From Usnea hakonensis (lineage: Eukaryota > Ascomycota > Lecanoromycetes > Lecanorales > Parmeliaceae): a stretch of DNA of 64,000 nucleotides. The position numbers were made by a program, and so were the translations under genes. The stretch lies in the NCBI GenBank assembly GCA_013423325.1, contig BLJB01000131.1:59699-123698 (forward strand), given 5' to 3'. Positions 1-11,954 of the stretch are shown one piece after another. The notes below the pieces were generated by a model. It was not told the DNA's origin, ran no database searches, and was given only the letters and a program-made list of their open reading frames with translations. The first letter of the stretch is position 1. Every line of letters starts with the position of its first letter.

Positions 1-1
1 G

Positions 2-2242
2 GTACACCTCGTCAAGCAGGCCAAGTCAGGAGGCCGTCAGGTATCCAATTGGCACCATACCTGGGCAGATATATACATCCTAATACTTGATGCAGTTTGG
101 AGTCTACCACCATGTCACTGGAAACGACGCTTCCTCATCAGCGAGCTTGGCCGCCTATGTAAACACCCTTGTATATACGCCCCAAGACAAAACACATAAA
201 GTCGTCTCTGGACTATATTGGTGGGTGCTGGCCACGGTTAGATCTTGAGGATTGGAGAATAATACTTGCAGCTGCTACAATGCGTTTTCCCATCTGGACA
301 TGCGGGTGGATGTTAAGATACCCGGTGGAGTGGAGAGCTATTGCATTGACGAGCGGGGCGACAAGCGAGTAGCGTCTGAAGGGATTTGGTTAGAGACATT
401 CTTGTGCGCTGTGCTCAGAGCATACTCGTACGCAGATGATGGTAGTGGAGATAGCATAAAAAAGGTCATAGGTGTTCGGAGGTTTGATCCAATTACGAGC
501 ACAGAGGTCGAGCATAAGTTCCTGGATGCTGCCGAAAGACTCTTCTTCAAAGGCATGTTGGATGACATTGACTGGACGAACGCTGTACTAAATCGCGCTT
601 ACAGGGTCACAGCTGGGCTCGGAACCTGAGATCCAAGTGCCCAACGTCGTCTCCAATCACCTTACAACAGGCCTTCTCAGTTACATACACACCACAGGGA
701 GATACACATCAGGCATAAACCTCTTTGAGAAGCTTCGGACAAGGGATGTTGAAGTCTCGTCACTACTCGCGCGCGTCCTCATATCCGCGGACGAGGAGGT
801 CCAAGCAGTCAAGCTTCTCCACGATGCCATATCGCAGTTGCCTATGGATTACTCTCTTCTCGATTGTCAATCGGCCTTCTGTCAGAAAAAGGGACAGTTG
901 GATTGGGCGCTGGATTGTGCGAAGCGAAGTGTGACAGCGGCACCCAGCGAATTTGGCACTTGGGCAAAGCTCGCAGAGATCTATGTGGGCCTCGAGCAAT
1001 GGGATCTTGCACTCCTCACGCTCAACTCATGCCCGATGTTCACTTATCAGGACAAGGATGCGCCTCGAATGCCAGAGCCTCTGCGAGTCATCCTACCAGT
1101 CATGCCAGAAAGCATGCTAGATGAAATAGACGAATCACAGGAAGCGATCAACAGCGAGCTAGTTCATCCGTCGTTACGAAAGCTGCACGCGGCAGGTTAT
1201 AAAGGCACCTTCCTCAAAGCCTACAGTCTACTCACAGAAATAACTTCAAAAATCGGATGGGATCAACTACTTAAAATACGAAGCCACGTCTTTGTGATGG
1301 AAGAAGAATACCGGAGCGAGAAGCAGACCGGCGCAACTCAGCAGCCCATTCCGAATCAGAATGCAAGTACTGTCGCTCTGCATTCCCCAAGTCCGCGCGT
1401 CAATGGGACAACAGATAGCGGTGAGAGCCAGAATGGCGACTTCTCACCGCCAAATTCAGCGGATACCGAAAGGATCGAAAGAAGTAATGGGGTTCCGGGC
1501 AGTGCTACCTTGACGGACGAGTCTATCGAGAAACCTAATCACACCATTACGTCTGAAGAAATCAAAGCCGGCAGCGAAGATGTAAGCTCATTCATTTTGG
1601 TTTTTAGAGCTCGCTGAATAAATCATAGCCTTCTCCGTCCCAACCTCACTACACACAGTTCCACAACAAACGACTCTGCGAGCGCTGGCTTGACAATCTC
1701 TTCATGGTTCTCTATGAAGACCTTCGCATTTACACAATCTGGCGCACCGACATGGCTCGCTCCAAGACCGAGGAATCATCTGGTGAATACACCAAATCGG
1801 CAGAAGAGTGGGAGATTTTGGGCGAGCTTGCAGAAAGACTGCATCACTTCCCCGAAGCGGTGGAAGCATACCAGTCATGCTTAAGGGTAAGGTTTAGCCC
1901 GAAGGCGATGAGAGGGGTATTGAGGATGTATGAGGGCCAAGGGAGAGTAGGTGAAGTGCTTCAGTGCGTCATAAGGCTCGTAGCTTGGCAATATCGGTGG
2001 TATTCTGAGGTGAGTCTGCCCCGATTTTTTCCAACCCATGATCCCCCCAGAAAAGCTAAATCTATTCTTTGAAGTTCTCTCCATCCCTCCTTCACACCGT
2101 CCGCAAGCTCATTGAAAGCGAAGGCGCGGTCAAAGTGCGCAGTATCGTTCAAGCAACCAGTCTACCGCAACCGGTCTTGGACCTCACGAACATTTATGTG
2201 GAGCGATGTGCTTCGTTTAGGTCGAACGGTAGCGATGGCTGA
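2..2242 (+). CDS. BUD7: Exomer cargo adaptor, ChAPs family (Bud7/Bch1), 5'-partial
   Basis: Family role: ChAPs proteins (Bch1, Bud7, Bch2, Chs6) bind Chs5 and Arf1 at the trans-Golgi and carry selected membrane cargo such as chitin synthase to the plasma membrane. Seen here: the gene runs in from the left edge. Exons fit 2-40, 96-220, 272 to about 626, about 630-1581, 1659-2009 and 2075-2242, with introns 41-95, 221-271, 1582-1658 and 2010-2074, all GT-AG and phase-consistent. Family blocks include SHLDMRVDVKIPGG, KKVIGVRRFDP, INLFEKLRTRDVEVSS (TPR-like region), LNSCPMFTYQDKDAPRMP and, near the C terminus, KVRSIVQATSLPQ. A Ser/Asn-rich insert spans about 1320-1580. Odd: near 606-636 the frame shifts by one with no usable intron between the two coding halves (see findings). 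Family assignment is secure; Bud7 versus Bch1 is not separable by eye. Confidence 0.9.
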
Positions 2243-5200
2243 GTGGTTTGTATTTTTAGCTTGTGCACCGAATACTCCGAGCATCTGAGCGTGTAGGAAA
2301 TAGCTTCACTGCCTTGAAATCTGCACACGCCATTATCATATTAGAGATGATATGACAGTAGGGGAAGGGCGGGTAGAAGTTCCCACAAGTGTACCCCATC
2401 GGTCCACGATATCGCTACATCTATATCTCTATACCCATTTCGCAAACCCTTGGGTTACTTCCCCAGAAATCCAATGTCAATACACACTTCTCAGGAGGAG
2501 GAGGAGAAGAAGGAGGGAATGTGGTCTGTTTAGAATACGGAATTCGGGTCCATGAGAAGCGTGATGCTCGTTGAGAAAAGCAAAAGAAAGATCGAAACGC
2601 CGTGTCTTTGAAGAAAAAAATAAACCTTCCCAGACTCGAAACACAGGGGACCTCCGCACGCCTACCTGTAGAAGTGAGCAGTAGATTTCCTCGAATCGAT
2701 CATGTTTCATACTCGTGACCGTATTCGAGACTTTTTGTTGCAAAAAAAATGATGGCTTGGGTGGGATGCTGCCTCGGCGCTAATATGATGCGACACGTTA
2801 TGACTGAGAAATATTATTGTGACTTCCTTCTTTCTTCATCATCATGATCATTACTGGTCAGCTTCTGGTACCATTGGCATCAGTGAGGATCGCATCCTCC
2901 ATGACTTTTTAGGAGGTCCTGAGAAAGCCAGCTTATCTTGTCTCGCGAAGCTCCAACACTTTCACTCCGATGGGCTTGTCTTGGAAAACGGTCGATGAGA
3001 TTGCCTTGGGGAAGGTATCAAGCGGGTTGGTGCTTGGATTATTTTTGCCATTACGAGGAAGACCGTGAGAAGTATGTCGCGCCACATGGATTGGTCCTTT
3101 CATCCTATATGGCAATGGAATAAATCAAGAGCAGAGACAAATATGAAAATAGCATGGAGCTGCTCGCGGATGCTCATGCTAGGCTCGGCCTGCTCCATGT
3201 CCTGAAATTTTTGATGAAGACCTTCATTCAGGCGGCGCAATGACGTTATCTTCCCAACCCCGGAAGACCATAAAGCATAGTGGTGTTTAGGTGTCCATAT
3301 TGTGCAGAATGCCGAGGGAACGATCAAGGTTGAGCCTCTTTAATGGCGATTGAGCGGACCCCGGCAGCGTGGAAACCAACGTCTATGTAACCTCAAGCAG
3401 ATTCCAATGGAAGTAGCAGCAGCAATGATACTGCTAGCTACTTCACACGTCTCGTACGCTTCCTGCGCTGTCAACGCATGGAAGGCATACTTCGCCAGAC
3501 CCTGAACGGTCCAGCCAGTCGCCTCCCCGAATATGCAACCTGCAAAGCCTCTAGTCGCCTCATATGGATTCAAAATATTGACGTGTTCATACTTGCTTCG
3601 CCTGGGCTTGTTACTAGTTCAAGACTGACATTCCTGCTTCCTGCGCTTGAGCTAACTGGTTTTCGAGCAAGCCCAGGCTCAGATGTGCATGTACAAGTGC
3701 TGACGCACATGGGCGCGTACCAATCGTGGATAGTTCTCGAGAAGAAAACGTATTCGAAATTGTTGCTGACTACGGTATCGAAAATGCATTTGCAGCCGGC
3801 GCGGGAACAGAGACCCTCGCGCGTAAATATGTATTCTCTTACGCCCCATTCGTCGGTGTAGCTGAGAGAGGCGGGAGATGGGATTCCGGGGCGATCGTGG
3901 ACCGCTGTCATGAAGATTGGGGCTTGAGGGTATGGTGGCGGGGGCAGAGGACCGGGGCATGAGAGATACTGGATCGAGGTTTAGGAGACGACACGACTGG
4001 TAGAGAGAGGAGGAGTCATGCCTGATCATTTTCTAGCTTATTAGAAGGGAGAGAGGGTATAAGATGGGACTCGAGGGGTAATGCCGAGGCTGTAGACGAG
4101 AAGAAGTCGTGGAGAAGTATGCCGAGTAATGGGAATGGCTTCAAAGGCAGCATGGTCTAGGCCGAAGATCGCAACCAACTTCCTTTGATTTCTTATCTAT
4201 CGGCCTGCATATAAATAATAAAATAATCCCCGCATCGGTGCCCAGCGCCTTAGGAATAAAAACGCGAGCACGGTACACATGTCAGATTGATAAGCGATAC
4301 GCGCATTTGTGCCGTCTTAACATGATGACCAATGGCGTGGACTCAATCACAGCCTGCGGCTAAAAATCACCAGGATGTAAGCTCCATGTATCGGATCTCG
4401 CATGATGATAATTGGAGCCTTGGCCGTTGGATGTTGTTCTTGAATGCTTGGGCTTGTAGCTTATGAGGCTTTGCACACAGGGTGAAAGACTAGACAGGAT
4501 TGTCTCCGCATAGCAGAGACGAATTGAGGGTTGTGGGCTGGTAGCGCGACTATCGACTTTGACGTACCGGCAATTGGAACCCATAATCATTTCATGACGA
4601 GGGTCTTCCTGGATCGATTAGCAGGTAGGAAGACCTTTAGCTCTCCCATGGCACCGCACTGCGATCATATGACGGAGGATTTCAATAAATGTGGCCAGAA
4701 GTAACGTTTCTCCACAGGTGATTAAGTGTCCTATCAAGTGCTCAGCCAGGACAAGCCCAGTAGGCGCTTTTTGGCGAGGGTTAATAACGAAACCAAGAGG
4801 CGAATCCACCACACTGAAGGACTTTGTTTGTATCGGCCAGGAGAACTACACTAACTCAGCATGAAACGTATCAGCTTCAGGAATGGAATTGCCGCCATGC
4901 CTACTACTGCAAGTCGGGTAAGACTCCATTCGTAACTTCGTTGTTCTGAGGGTGGTCGGTCACAAGGCTCCTTTGATGCCCGTGCAGAGCAAACGGACGA
5001 GTCGGTCGGTCACAATACTGTAAATGTACTGAGCTGATGAGCATGGCATGCCTATGTAGTTTTTGGAAGCGATCAACTGTTCTGGAGAGGCGTTGGAAGC
5101 TGCGACGGAGACATTCTAGCTAGGCGCTTCTTCTCGGTAAATAAAAATTTATTTTCTGCTTCAAATTTGTCCAAGCGAGAAATCGAACCCACATCTGTCG

Positions 5201-5571
5201 ACATGGCCCCTGCGTCGATCATCCGGATAAATTTCGGAGTTTCCCGAGAAAATTGTGAGTCAAAACCTTCCACCACAGTACCAGTGCAGCAACTTCAAAA
5301 CCTCTTTTACTACAACCACCACAGTGATCAACAATTCACACAATTGGTCTCACTGCTTGACTTGAAGAAGCGATAAGTTGCAGATCCTTGCTGCTAATCT
5401 TAGGGTTTTGAGGCCGAGTGCATTGTTTACCTTAGGAAGTGGACTCTCGAATCATCCTGAAGTTATTATGTTGTATGTCCCAATGTCTCAACAACGCTCC
5501 CAATCTTACCATTGCCTTTATACATTTTTTATCCTCAGCACGTGCCTGATACCATAAGTGAATAGGACATC
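2243..5571. other. Gene-poor intergenic stretch
   Basis: This 3.3 kb between the BUD7-like gene and BRF1 holds no coding region I can support well. It contains a short (GGA)n purine tract near 2491-2518, several AT-rich patches (4200-4260, 5140-5165) and one doubtful secreted-protein candidate on the minus strand (listed separately). The last few hundred bases must include the BRF1 promoter and 5' leader. No transposon termini or tRNA were recognised. Confidence 0.6.
3340..4153 (-). other. Doubtful small secreted-protein gene or remnant
   Basis: On the minus strand an ATG at 4153 opens a signal-peptide-like stretch (MLPLKPFPLLGILLHDFF, then small residues and LPLES) that stops after 45 codons. 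Downstream, in a different frame (3911-3570), is a Cys- and aromatic-containing stretch (DEWGVREYIF, CSRAGCKCIFDTV, TIHDWYAPMC). It is followed in another frame by GFAGCIFGEATGWTVQ to about 3340. I found no normal donor before the first stop and no phase-consistent set of introns joining the pieces. It may be a decayed effector-like gene, or chance open frames. No family recognised. Confidence 0.2.
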
Positions 5572-7991
5572 ATGTCGGCAGCAGTCCCCATCAAGAAGCC
5601 GCCAAGACGGCCACAGAGACCAGTGGAAAGGCTGGATAGTATCAAAAATCCACAGCCGCGTCCGCCTCCACAGCCTAGACGGCCTCAGTCTCAGGAATGT
5701 CCGAATCCAGAGTGTAATGAAAAAAAAGGGGTCGAAGAAGACGGCAAACTGATTTGCAGCGCTTGCGGATCTGTAATCGATGAGCTCTCCATGGTCACCG
5801 AAGTCACCTATGGTCTTGCAACCGGTGGTCAACACGTTGTCCACGGTTTCCACGTTGGTGCTGACCAAGCTTTTGCAAAGAGAGGTGATGTTGTCGATAA
5901 GACGAGAGCCTCCACCAGCCGAGACTTGACGGCACAGTATGGTGAGTATCTAATTGAGGCATGCCTGGCATGATTGCTAAGAGACTACGAAGGGCATAAC
6001 CATATTGTCAGAATCGGTACAACGTTGCAGATGAATGCCCAAATCAGAGATCACGCCACGCAGATCTATAATTTGGCCATCGGTCCCATTGGTTTTATTC
6101 AAGGCCGTAGGATTAAGAGCGTTGCTGCAGTTGCTCTGTACATTGCCTGCAGGGTACAGACCCACCCTAACACCTTTATGCTGATTGATTTCTCGGACAT
6201 CTTGGGGGTAAGGACTCCCTATCAGTCCGTCTGCTCCCGAATTTGGCACTGACAAATGGACAGCTTAACGTGTTCAACCTCGGACATGTGTACACCAAGT
6301 TTCTTCAGTTTCTTGCTCTCAATGGTAATGGCTTCGTCGTCCAGCCAATCAATCCTGAAGACCTCATCCTTCGTTTTGCCCATCGTCTTGAATTCGGAGA
6401 TGAAACTATGCGTGTCGCCAATGACGCCGTTCGCATTGTCCAGCGTATGAATCGTGACTGGATGACGCCTGGCCGTAGGCCAGCTGGTGTCTGTGGTGCT
6501 GCCTTAATATTGGCCGCACGCATGAACAACTTCCGAAGAACAGTCCGAGAAGTGGTGTTTGTGGTGAAAGTACAGGAACAGACCATCTTTAATCGCCTCG
6601 ACGAATTCAAAGCCACTGAGAGCGGAGCATTGACAATCGAAGAATTTCGTACTATCGATCTGGAGCGTGCGGCCGATCCACCAGCATTTACAAAGGACAA
6701 GGATGGTAAGAAGAAGCGTGGTCGAAAACGGAAGCAGATCGACGCCAATTTTGGGGATGATGGGGATGGAATTGAACCTACAGTGATTTCATCAAGAGCA
6801 ACATCCACTTGCCCCTCGGAAAGAAATGACCAATTGAGTACTCCAGCAAACACGCAGGATCAAGCGCAGCTTGATAGCCAAAGTATGCCACCTCCACCAT
6901 TACCCGTCGATCCAAGTCTACTTGCAGCCTCTCCTCAGCATCCTAACGGAAAGGACCAATCTCCACCGCCGAGAAGTACAAAATCTACCATCCAAGGGCT
7001 TGCAGCTGGACCTTCTAGCGTCAAAGCGATGGCCGAGCCTGCAGCTAAGCGCTATAAGGGCTTTCTATCCGCTAAGAACCGGAAAACTCCTCCAGCTAGT
7101 CAAAGCTCCAGTGAGATGTCCTTGAATCTCAGCAATCCATCACTAGGGTCTGATCTTACAGCTGCACTCACTGACCCAATGAATCTTGACCACGCTACCG
7201 CTGTCACCTCCGCACTCGAATCCGCATCAGAACCCGTATCTCCTCCCGCAACACAGCAAGACCTCCCCGCTAAATCTCACCTTCCAATTCCGGACACAGA
7301 AACCATCTCCGATAGCGAATTTGCCGATGACCCTGAAGTATCCAATTGCCTCCTGACCCCCTCTGAGATCGCTATCAAGACCCGCATTTGGACGCACGAA
7401 AACCGCGAATATCTGCGAGCCCAATCCGCCAAGATCCTCAAGCAACAACTCGCAGAAGAAAATGGCACGGCTCGAGTCATTGTTCCCCGGCGAAGACGCA
7501 GGAAACGGATAGGCGACATGACTGCGTACATAGGAGAAGATGGCGAGGAGGGAATGCCAGTGGCGAACAGTCCCGGAGAGGCGGTCATGAAAATGATGAA
7601 GAAACGAAGTTTCAGTAGAAAGATTAATTATGGCAACATTGCGAGGACCTATGGGGGTAGCTCGAGCGGTACTAGTAGGAGAGGAAGCGATGCGATGTTG
7701 GCCGGCAGTCCAGGGAGTGGGGTCGAGATGAGCGGGGCGTTGCGGGCTGCAAGTCCTGGGAGTAATGCCGGAGACGCTGATGCTGAAAAGGAGGGTGGAG
7801 GGGTAGAGGCCGAAGAGGCTAGTGAGGTTGGGGGGACGGCCAATCCGGAGGAGCAGAAGGCGCTTGACAGCATTGCAGGGGAATTAGAAGAGGAAGGGAT
7901 CAATGAAAGCAGTGATGAAGCAGAGGATGAGGATCCCGATCCGGATCCATATGGCAACGATGAGGGTGGACTGGCTTATGATTCCGATTGA
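5572..7991 (+). CDS. BRF1: TFIIIB subunit Brf1
   Basis: Brf1 bridges TFIIIC and RNA polymerase III and, with TBP and Bdp1, forms TFIIIB on tRNA and 5S promoters. Three exons (5572-5941, 5984-6207, 6264-7991) give 773 residues; introns are 42 and 56 bp and join in frame. A TFIIB-type zinc ribbon has Cys at about residues 43, 48, 62 and 65 (CPNPEC ... CSACG). Two cyclin-like repeats follow: IGFIQGRRIKSVAAVALYIAC with FSDILG/VFNLGHVY, then RRPAGVCGAALILAARM. After a KKKRGRKRK basic stretch and a long disordered linker, the fungal Brf1 TBP-binding block (LLTPSEIAIKTRIW) lies near residues 545-600. The C terminus is acidic. The ATG at 5572 directly precedes the proline/arginine-rich leader. The 42 bp first intron is short but is needed for the frame. 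Confidence 0.95.
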
Positions 7992-8349
7992 GAGAGACTA
8001 CAATCACCTTTTGATCAAAAGATTACGCATTAACGAGAGCAATGTCGCATAGCGAGCGGGAGCATTTTTGCTATTAGGTCATGAAAGACAGATCAGAGCA
8101 GTTCCCAGTCGGAAGCTCTTCGCAACAACCATGTTGTCAAAAATTGACATTACACAAGGCTCTCACCTGATGTCACTCTCTGATATATCAAAATTTCCTC
8201 CCTCAAATGTCTTTATTAAAAAATGCCCCTCGCTTCAGATCTCCATGAAACTCAAAACTCCATCTGAAGGAGAAAAGAAAACCTCCATTATTCACCTGGT
8301 CTAATCTCAATCAACCAACCAGATGCAGTGTACTCAACCTTAAACACTC

Positions 8350-8433
8350 CGAGGGTGGGTATCAGAATTTCCTGCCGACTTTTCACTAGGGCTGAGCGAG
8401 AAAGTCGGCAGGGTCTTTTTATACCATCCCTCG
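8350..8433. repeat. Palindromic MITE-like element, copy 1
   Basis: An 84 bp imperfect palindrome. The outer arms CGAGGGTGGGTAT and ATACCATCCCTCG match at 11 of 13 positions. The inner arms CCTGCCGACTTT (8371-8382) and AAAGTCGGCAGG (8401-8412) are perfect complements around an 18 bp loop. It shares its GGTATCAGAA and CTGCCGACTTT words with the palindrome at 8479-8555. No clear target-site duplication; too short to encode anything. Confidence 0.65.
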
Positions 8434-8478
8434 CACACTCATACGCGAATTCCTCGAACAGCGCTAGTACGTAAGGGG

Positions 8479-8555
8479 GACCGGTATCAGAAAGTCTCTG
8501 CCGACTTTCCTTTCTCCCGCTAAATAGCGCCGACAGAGACTTTCTGATACCGATC
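8479..8555. repeat. Palindromic MITE-like element, copy 2
   Basis: A 77 bp palindrome with 27 bp arms (8479-8505 and 8529-8555) agreeing at 24 of 27 positions; all three differences are transitions. The core words GGTATCAGAAAGTCTCTG and GCCGACTTT recur in copy 1 about 50 bp upstream, so the two look like neighbouring members of one family. Transcription would give a stable hairpin. Whether this is a transposon remnant or a functional hairpin cannot be told from sequence. Confidence 0.7.
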
Positions 8556-10752
8556 CTCGGTAAGATACCTAGGTAGTCGCTCTACCTAAGATTCCTCACT
8601 TTACCTAGACTCACCTAAGGTACTTTAGGTACGTTCGGAAGACGGAAGTATATCGTCCGAGCGCAGCAACCGGGGGGGGCCGCTTTTCCAGGAGGAAGGA
8701 ATTCTTGGCAAGTCGCAAGAGGGCAGGAGGTTTCCGGTGCCCCGTGCAGACGGTTCGTTCAGTAAAGTAGCATGGATGGAATGCTTAGTGATGTTAGTCA
8801 GCGGGAGGATTTACATACTTTGGCTAAAGAGATCCTGCTTCTTCGCCTCGAAGATAACTCAGTCTCCCACGTAATGAAAAGTCAAGAGATGGATCGGGAT
8901 CGGGATCGGGAGTCGGCAGTTGGTAGTCTGAGGAGTGTGGGATAAGTTAAGGTGATAAGTACCTTAAGTACTGAGTAAAGTATGATTATTGGTGTGTTAT
9001 GCAGGCGTGTGGCGCGGCTTCGCTGCGGAGCTGTAAAGTTTGATTTTGGTGGTAAGGCTGATTTTCCGGGAGGGATGGAGGCACAGAGAATTTGGCTGTG
9101 GCGGATGAGAGATGATGGAGGAGTATGGAGTGCTTGGGATGCTGGTTGGAGTAGGTAGGAGTGAAGATGGCAAGGGAAAATTCGGTTTGTCTCCTTTCAT
9201 GGCAAACGTCGCTGATTTTCATAATCTTCCCTCTGCTCCTCATTTCCGCTTCCTGGTCATAGTAGAAGGTCACGAGGCCGCTCAGACCTCTCCCAATACG
9301 AAAGATCAGCTGAGTGAGCGCATCTTTCTCCGCCTTCCCATGGATCCTCAATTCAAGTCTTTTCCCTCGAACCCACACAAATTTCTCTGTTTTCTCAACC
9401 GTCTTGGCAAATCTCTTACCTTCCGACACGGAAGGTAAGTCAACACCACCATACTGACTTGAATCTGGTAGCTCATCGCATGACTTGTGATCGACGGCGT
9501 CATCGCGGATTCCAGGCTAGGCGGATCGGATGACCAAATGCGTGTGGCCGGCCGACACATCCTGCAATAGGCACCTGGTAAGCACGACTTACTCTCTCAC
9601 GCATCAGTATGATGGCAGCATTCAAGGTCAGTAAAGAAGAGGGCAAAGCTTGAGGAGTGATTGATAAATTAGCGTAGTGGTATTGACGTTTCCACTTTGA
9701 CGGGTTCTAGTAGATAAGGTTCTGGATGTGCGCGAAGGTTTCTGTTACGCTGTGGTGCCTGTGCCTATTCTTTCTTCTCTGTCGATGCTTGTTGACGGTA
9801 GAAATGACGTATTCCGAACAACGGGAGTAAGTTCTATCCTGTAGGGATTGGTGAAAGGATGCGCGGGGCTAGTGACCAATGGGACGAAGGAGCCGTTAGC
9901 GTTGATAATTGGCCGAAAAGGTTGGACGGACGAAGAGAACGGAGTTGTAGACCAGGTGAAGTAAATGCGAAGGGCATCAAAGCCTCATGATTCCCTTTAG
10001 GAAGGCGAGGGATGGGTGGAAGGCAATAGCGGCAATTTTCGCGTTATTTCCGCAAAGTGATGAACGTCTCCGGTGAAATAAGTTTCGCTAAGCCGGGCTT
10101 CTGCGTCAAGGTAGGAAATAGTTTGTTCGATCACGGACGCTATCTCAGGCACGATTGCTCAAATACCTTCAGTAAAGGTGGTGTGCCTGAAAATCCTGCG
10201 CTCCTTGTCAATAATGAAAGAATAGGCAATGTGATACGAATCATTGGCCTAAAATCTTCATGAACCGATCAATGGACGGGTACACATACATGTGATCTGC
10301 AAAAGGTAAAGTAAAAAGCAACTGCCTTCGCAAAGCAATGGGGCGATTGCATCCGATCCCTGAGGAATCAATACGAAATCGTATACTAACAGAGGATGAG
10401 AAAGGAACACAAACAAAGTGAAGGAAGGGTCTATCTCCAAGGTGAGGCGCATCATGAAACCCTTTTGTAGCATAGGCGGATTGGGTATCGTCTCTTTTTA
10501 CCCTCCTGTAGAGACTGGCGGCTCCTGCAGGATTCCTTCGCCTCCACCATATCCAACAGAATCCTGCCATCTTTGTCGTCTCGCTTTGATGCGCTTTGCC
10601 GTCATGACCAGCATTATGCAAGATTTGTTGAATTTATTTAAAAGGCTGCGTCGATCGTTTGAGGGTTTTATTTTCTTTGTAGCTTTTCCTTGGGTTTCTT
10701 GCGGGTCAGGCGCAGCCAATGCTCCAACGCTTCAAGCGAGAAGAGAACTAAG

Positions 10753-11439
10753 ATGTCCACTGAAACGTCAATTAAAGAGTGCACTATCATACCTTTGTCC
10801 GAATCTCCACTTCCATCAATTGAGCCGGACTCGCAAGCATCACTGGACAAGAAGCTCACGCCTTCCACCGAGACGTCAAACCAAGAGTGTCATAGTCAAT
10901 CGATAAGCCCTATTGATGTCACATACTCACTCGTCTACTCCGACATCACAGATACAAGCCCACAAGACAAATGGTCGACCTCGCAAGTCCACATCGTTGG
11001 TGAAGCGTATGCCGAAGACGATGGTAGCCACATTTGCATCGTCTATCTCCATTTTCGAGACGTGACTTGTGAGCTTACATGCCTTTACCACCCGCCGACA
11101 GGCACTTTTTCCGCATTCGAGGTCGAAGACGGGACAATGAGCGGCGAGATGGAGGACGAAGGGATTGCGGTCGAGGATGTCTTCATTGTCGCAATGCAGA
11201 GGAGGAAGAAAGTGGATGGCGAGTATGTGGGAGAGGAGGTCAGGGACGACAATGGAAACCCGTTTTTATTCGCATTCATGGATTTCGGGTATAGTGGGCG
11301 TTATCCTTTTGCAGGAAGGGTGTATGGGAAAATGGTGATGCCGGGAGAAGAGGTGGGAGAGGTTAGTTTATCGAAAGAAGAGAGGCTGAGATTGAATTTA
11401 GACGTCGATCAGGTGGCTGAGACTGGATGTAGCAGTTGA
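10753..11439 (+). CDS. Hypothetical protein, orphan
   Basis: An uninterrupted 228-codon frame starting at ATG 10753 (the frame is open further upstream but lacks an earlier ATG). The first 55 residues are Ser/Thr/Glu-rich and look disordered. Residues about 56-120 contain alternating hydrophobic stretches (VTYSLVYSDIT, SQVHIVGEAYAEDDGSHICI, TCELTCLYHPPTG) suggesting a beta-rich domain. The rest is acidic with a Gly/Phe stretch (FAFMDFGYSGRYPFAGRVYG) near the end. No signal peptide or membrane span. I do not recognise a family. Coding is supported by length, sensible composition and lack of equivalent frames on the other strand. Confidence 0.6.
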   Translation: MSTETSIKECTIIPLSESPLPSIEPDSQASLDKKLTPSTETSNQECHSQSISPIDVTYSLVYSDITDTSPQDKWSTSQVHIVGEAYAEDDGSHICIVYLHFRDVTCELTCLYHPPTGTFSAFEVEDGTMSGEMEDEGIAVEDVFIVAMQRRKKVDGEYVGEEVRDDNGNPFLFAFMDFGYSGRYPFAGRVYGKMVMPGEEVGEVSLSKEERLRLNLDVDQVAETGCSS

Positions 11440-11954
11440 TGAGGTTGTTCAAAGCTCGTCTGCAAAGGTATCGAGCGATCTTGTGTTGGATTGGGGGTAA
11501 TGTGAGAAGCAGGACTTCGAGTACTCCAACATAGCCCTCGATGGAGGGATGGCGTGGTAGTCAGTATAATAATGATACAATTGTGACCCAACATTCGCAT
11601 TTCTCTTGGTAATTCCAACACCGTTGACGCAAGCTCGAAATAAGTGTTGTGACAGCATGAAATGAAAGACCCTTGATTCTGTGGCTGAGCATTGCTGTTA
11701 GTATGGGATTTGAAGAGTTTTGAGCTCGAAGCGAACTGCAGACATCGGACGCAGAGCTTTGTAGAGAGGCATTTTTGGCTCCATATATGTTGTAATCGTA
11801 GAGTTCAACAGACAATAATGTCAGCTCCTCCAAATTACAGATTATAAATATCACGTGATCAGAATCTCTAGCGTGTTTCAGCCGCGCCCTCGGTGCAGAG
11901 GAATACTGGTGTGAAAAAGTCGCGTCCAATCAACAGACTTGCCAGCTGGATGCC

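Larger units (their letters stand above)
7992..10752. other. Long intergenic region with palindromic elements
   Basis: The 2.8 kb between BRF1 and the next plausible gene holds two related palindromes (listed separately), a short GGGATC tandem array at about 8889-8912, and a cluster of ACCTAAG/CCTAGG-like words at 8562-8640. Open frames at 8986-9429 (minus) and 10241-10621 (minus) show no domain and no family resemblance. Codon composition of the flanks looks non-coding. Confidence 0.6.

Noticed and set aside
5160..5235. tRNA-like T-loop word (GGGTTCGATT on the minus strand)
   Set aside because: No matching acceptor stem or D-arm could be folded around it.
8986..9429. 147-codon minus-strand frame
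   Set aside because: No domain or homology recognised; the C-terminal half is low-complexity Pro/Ser/His sequence typical of non-coding DNA read by chance.
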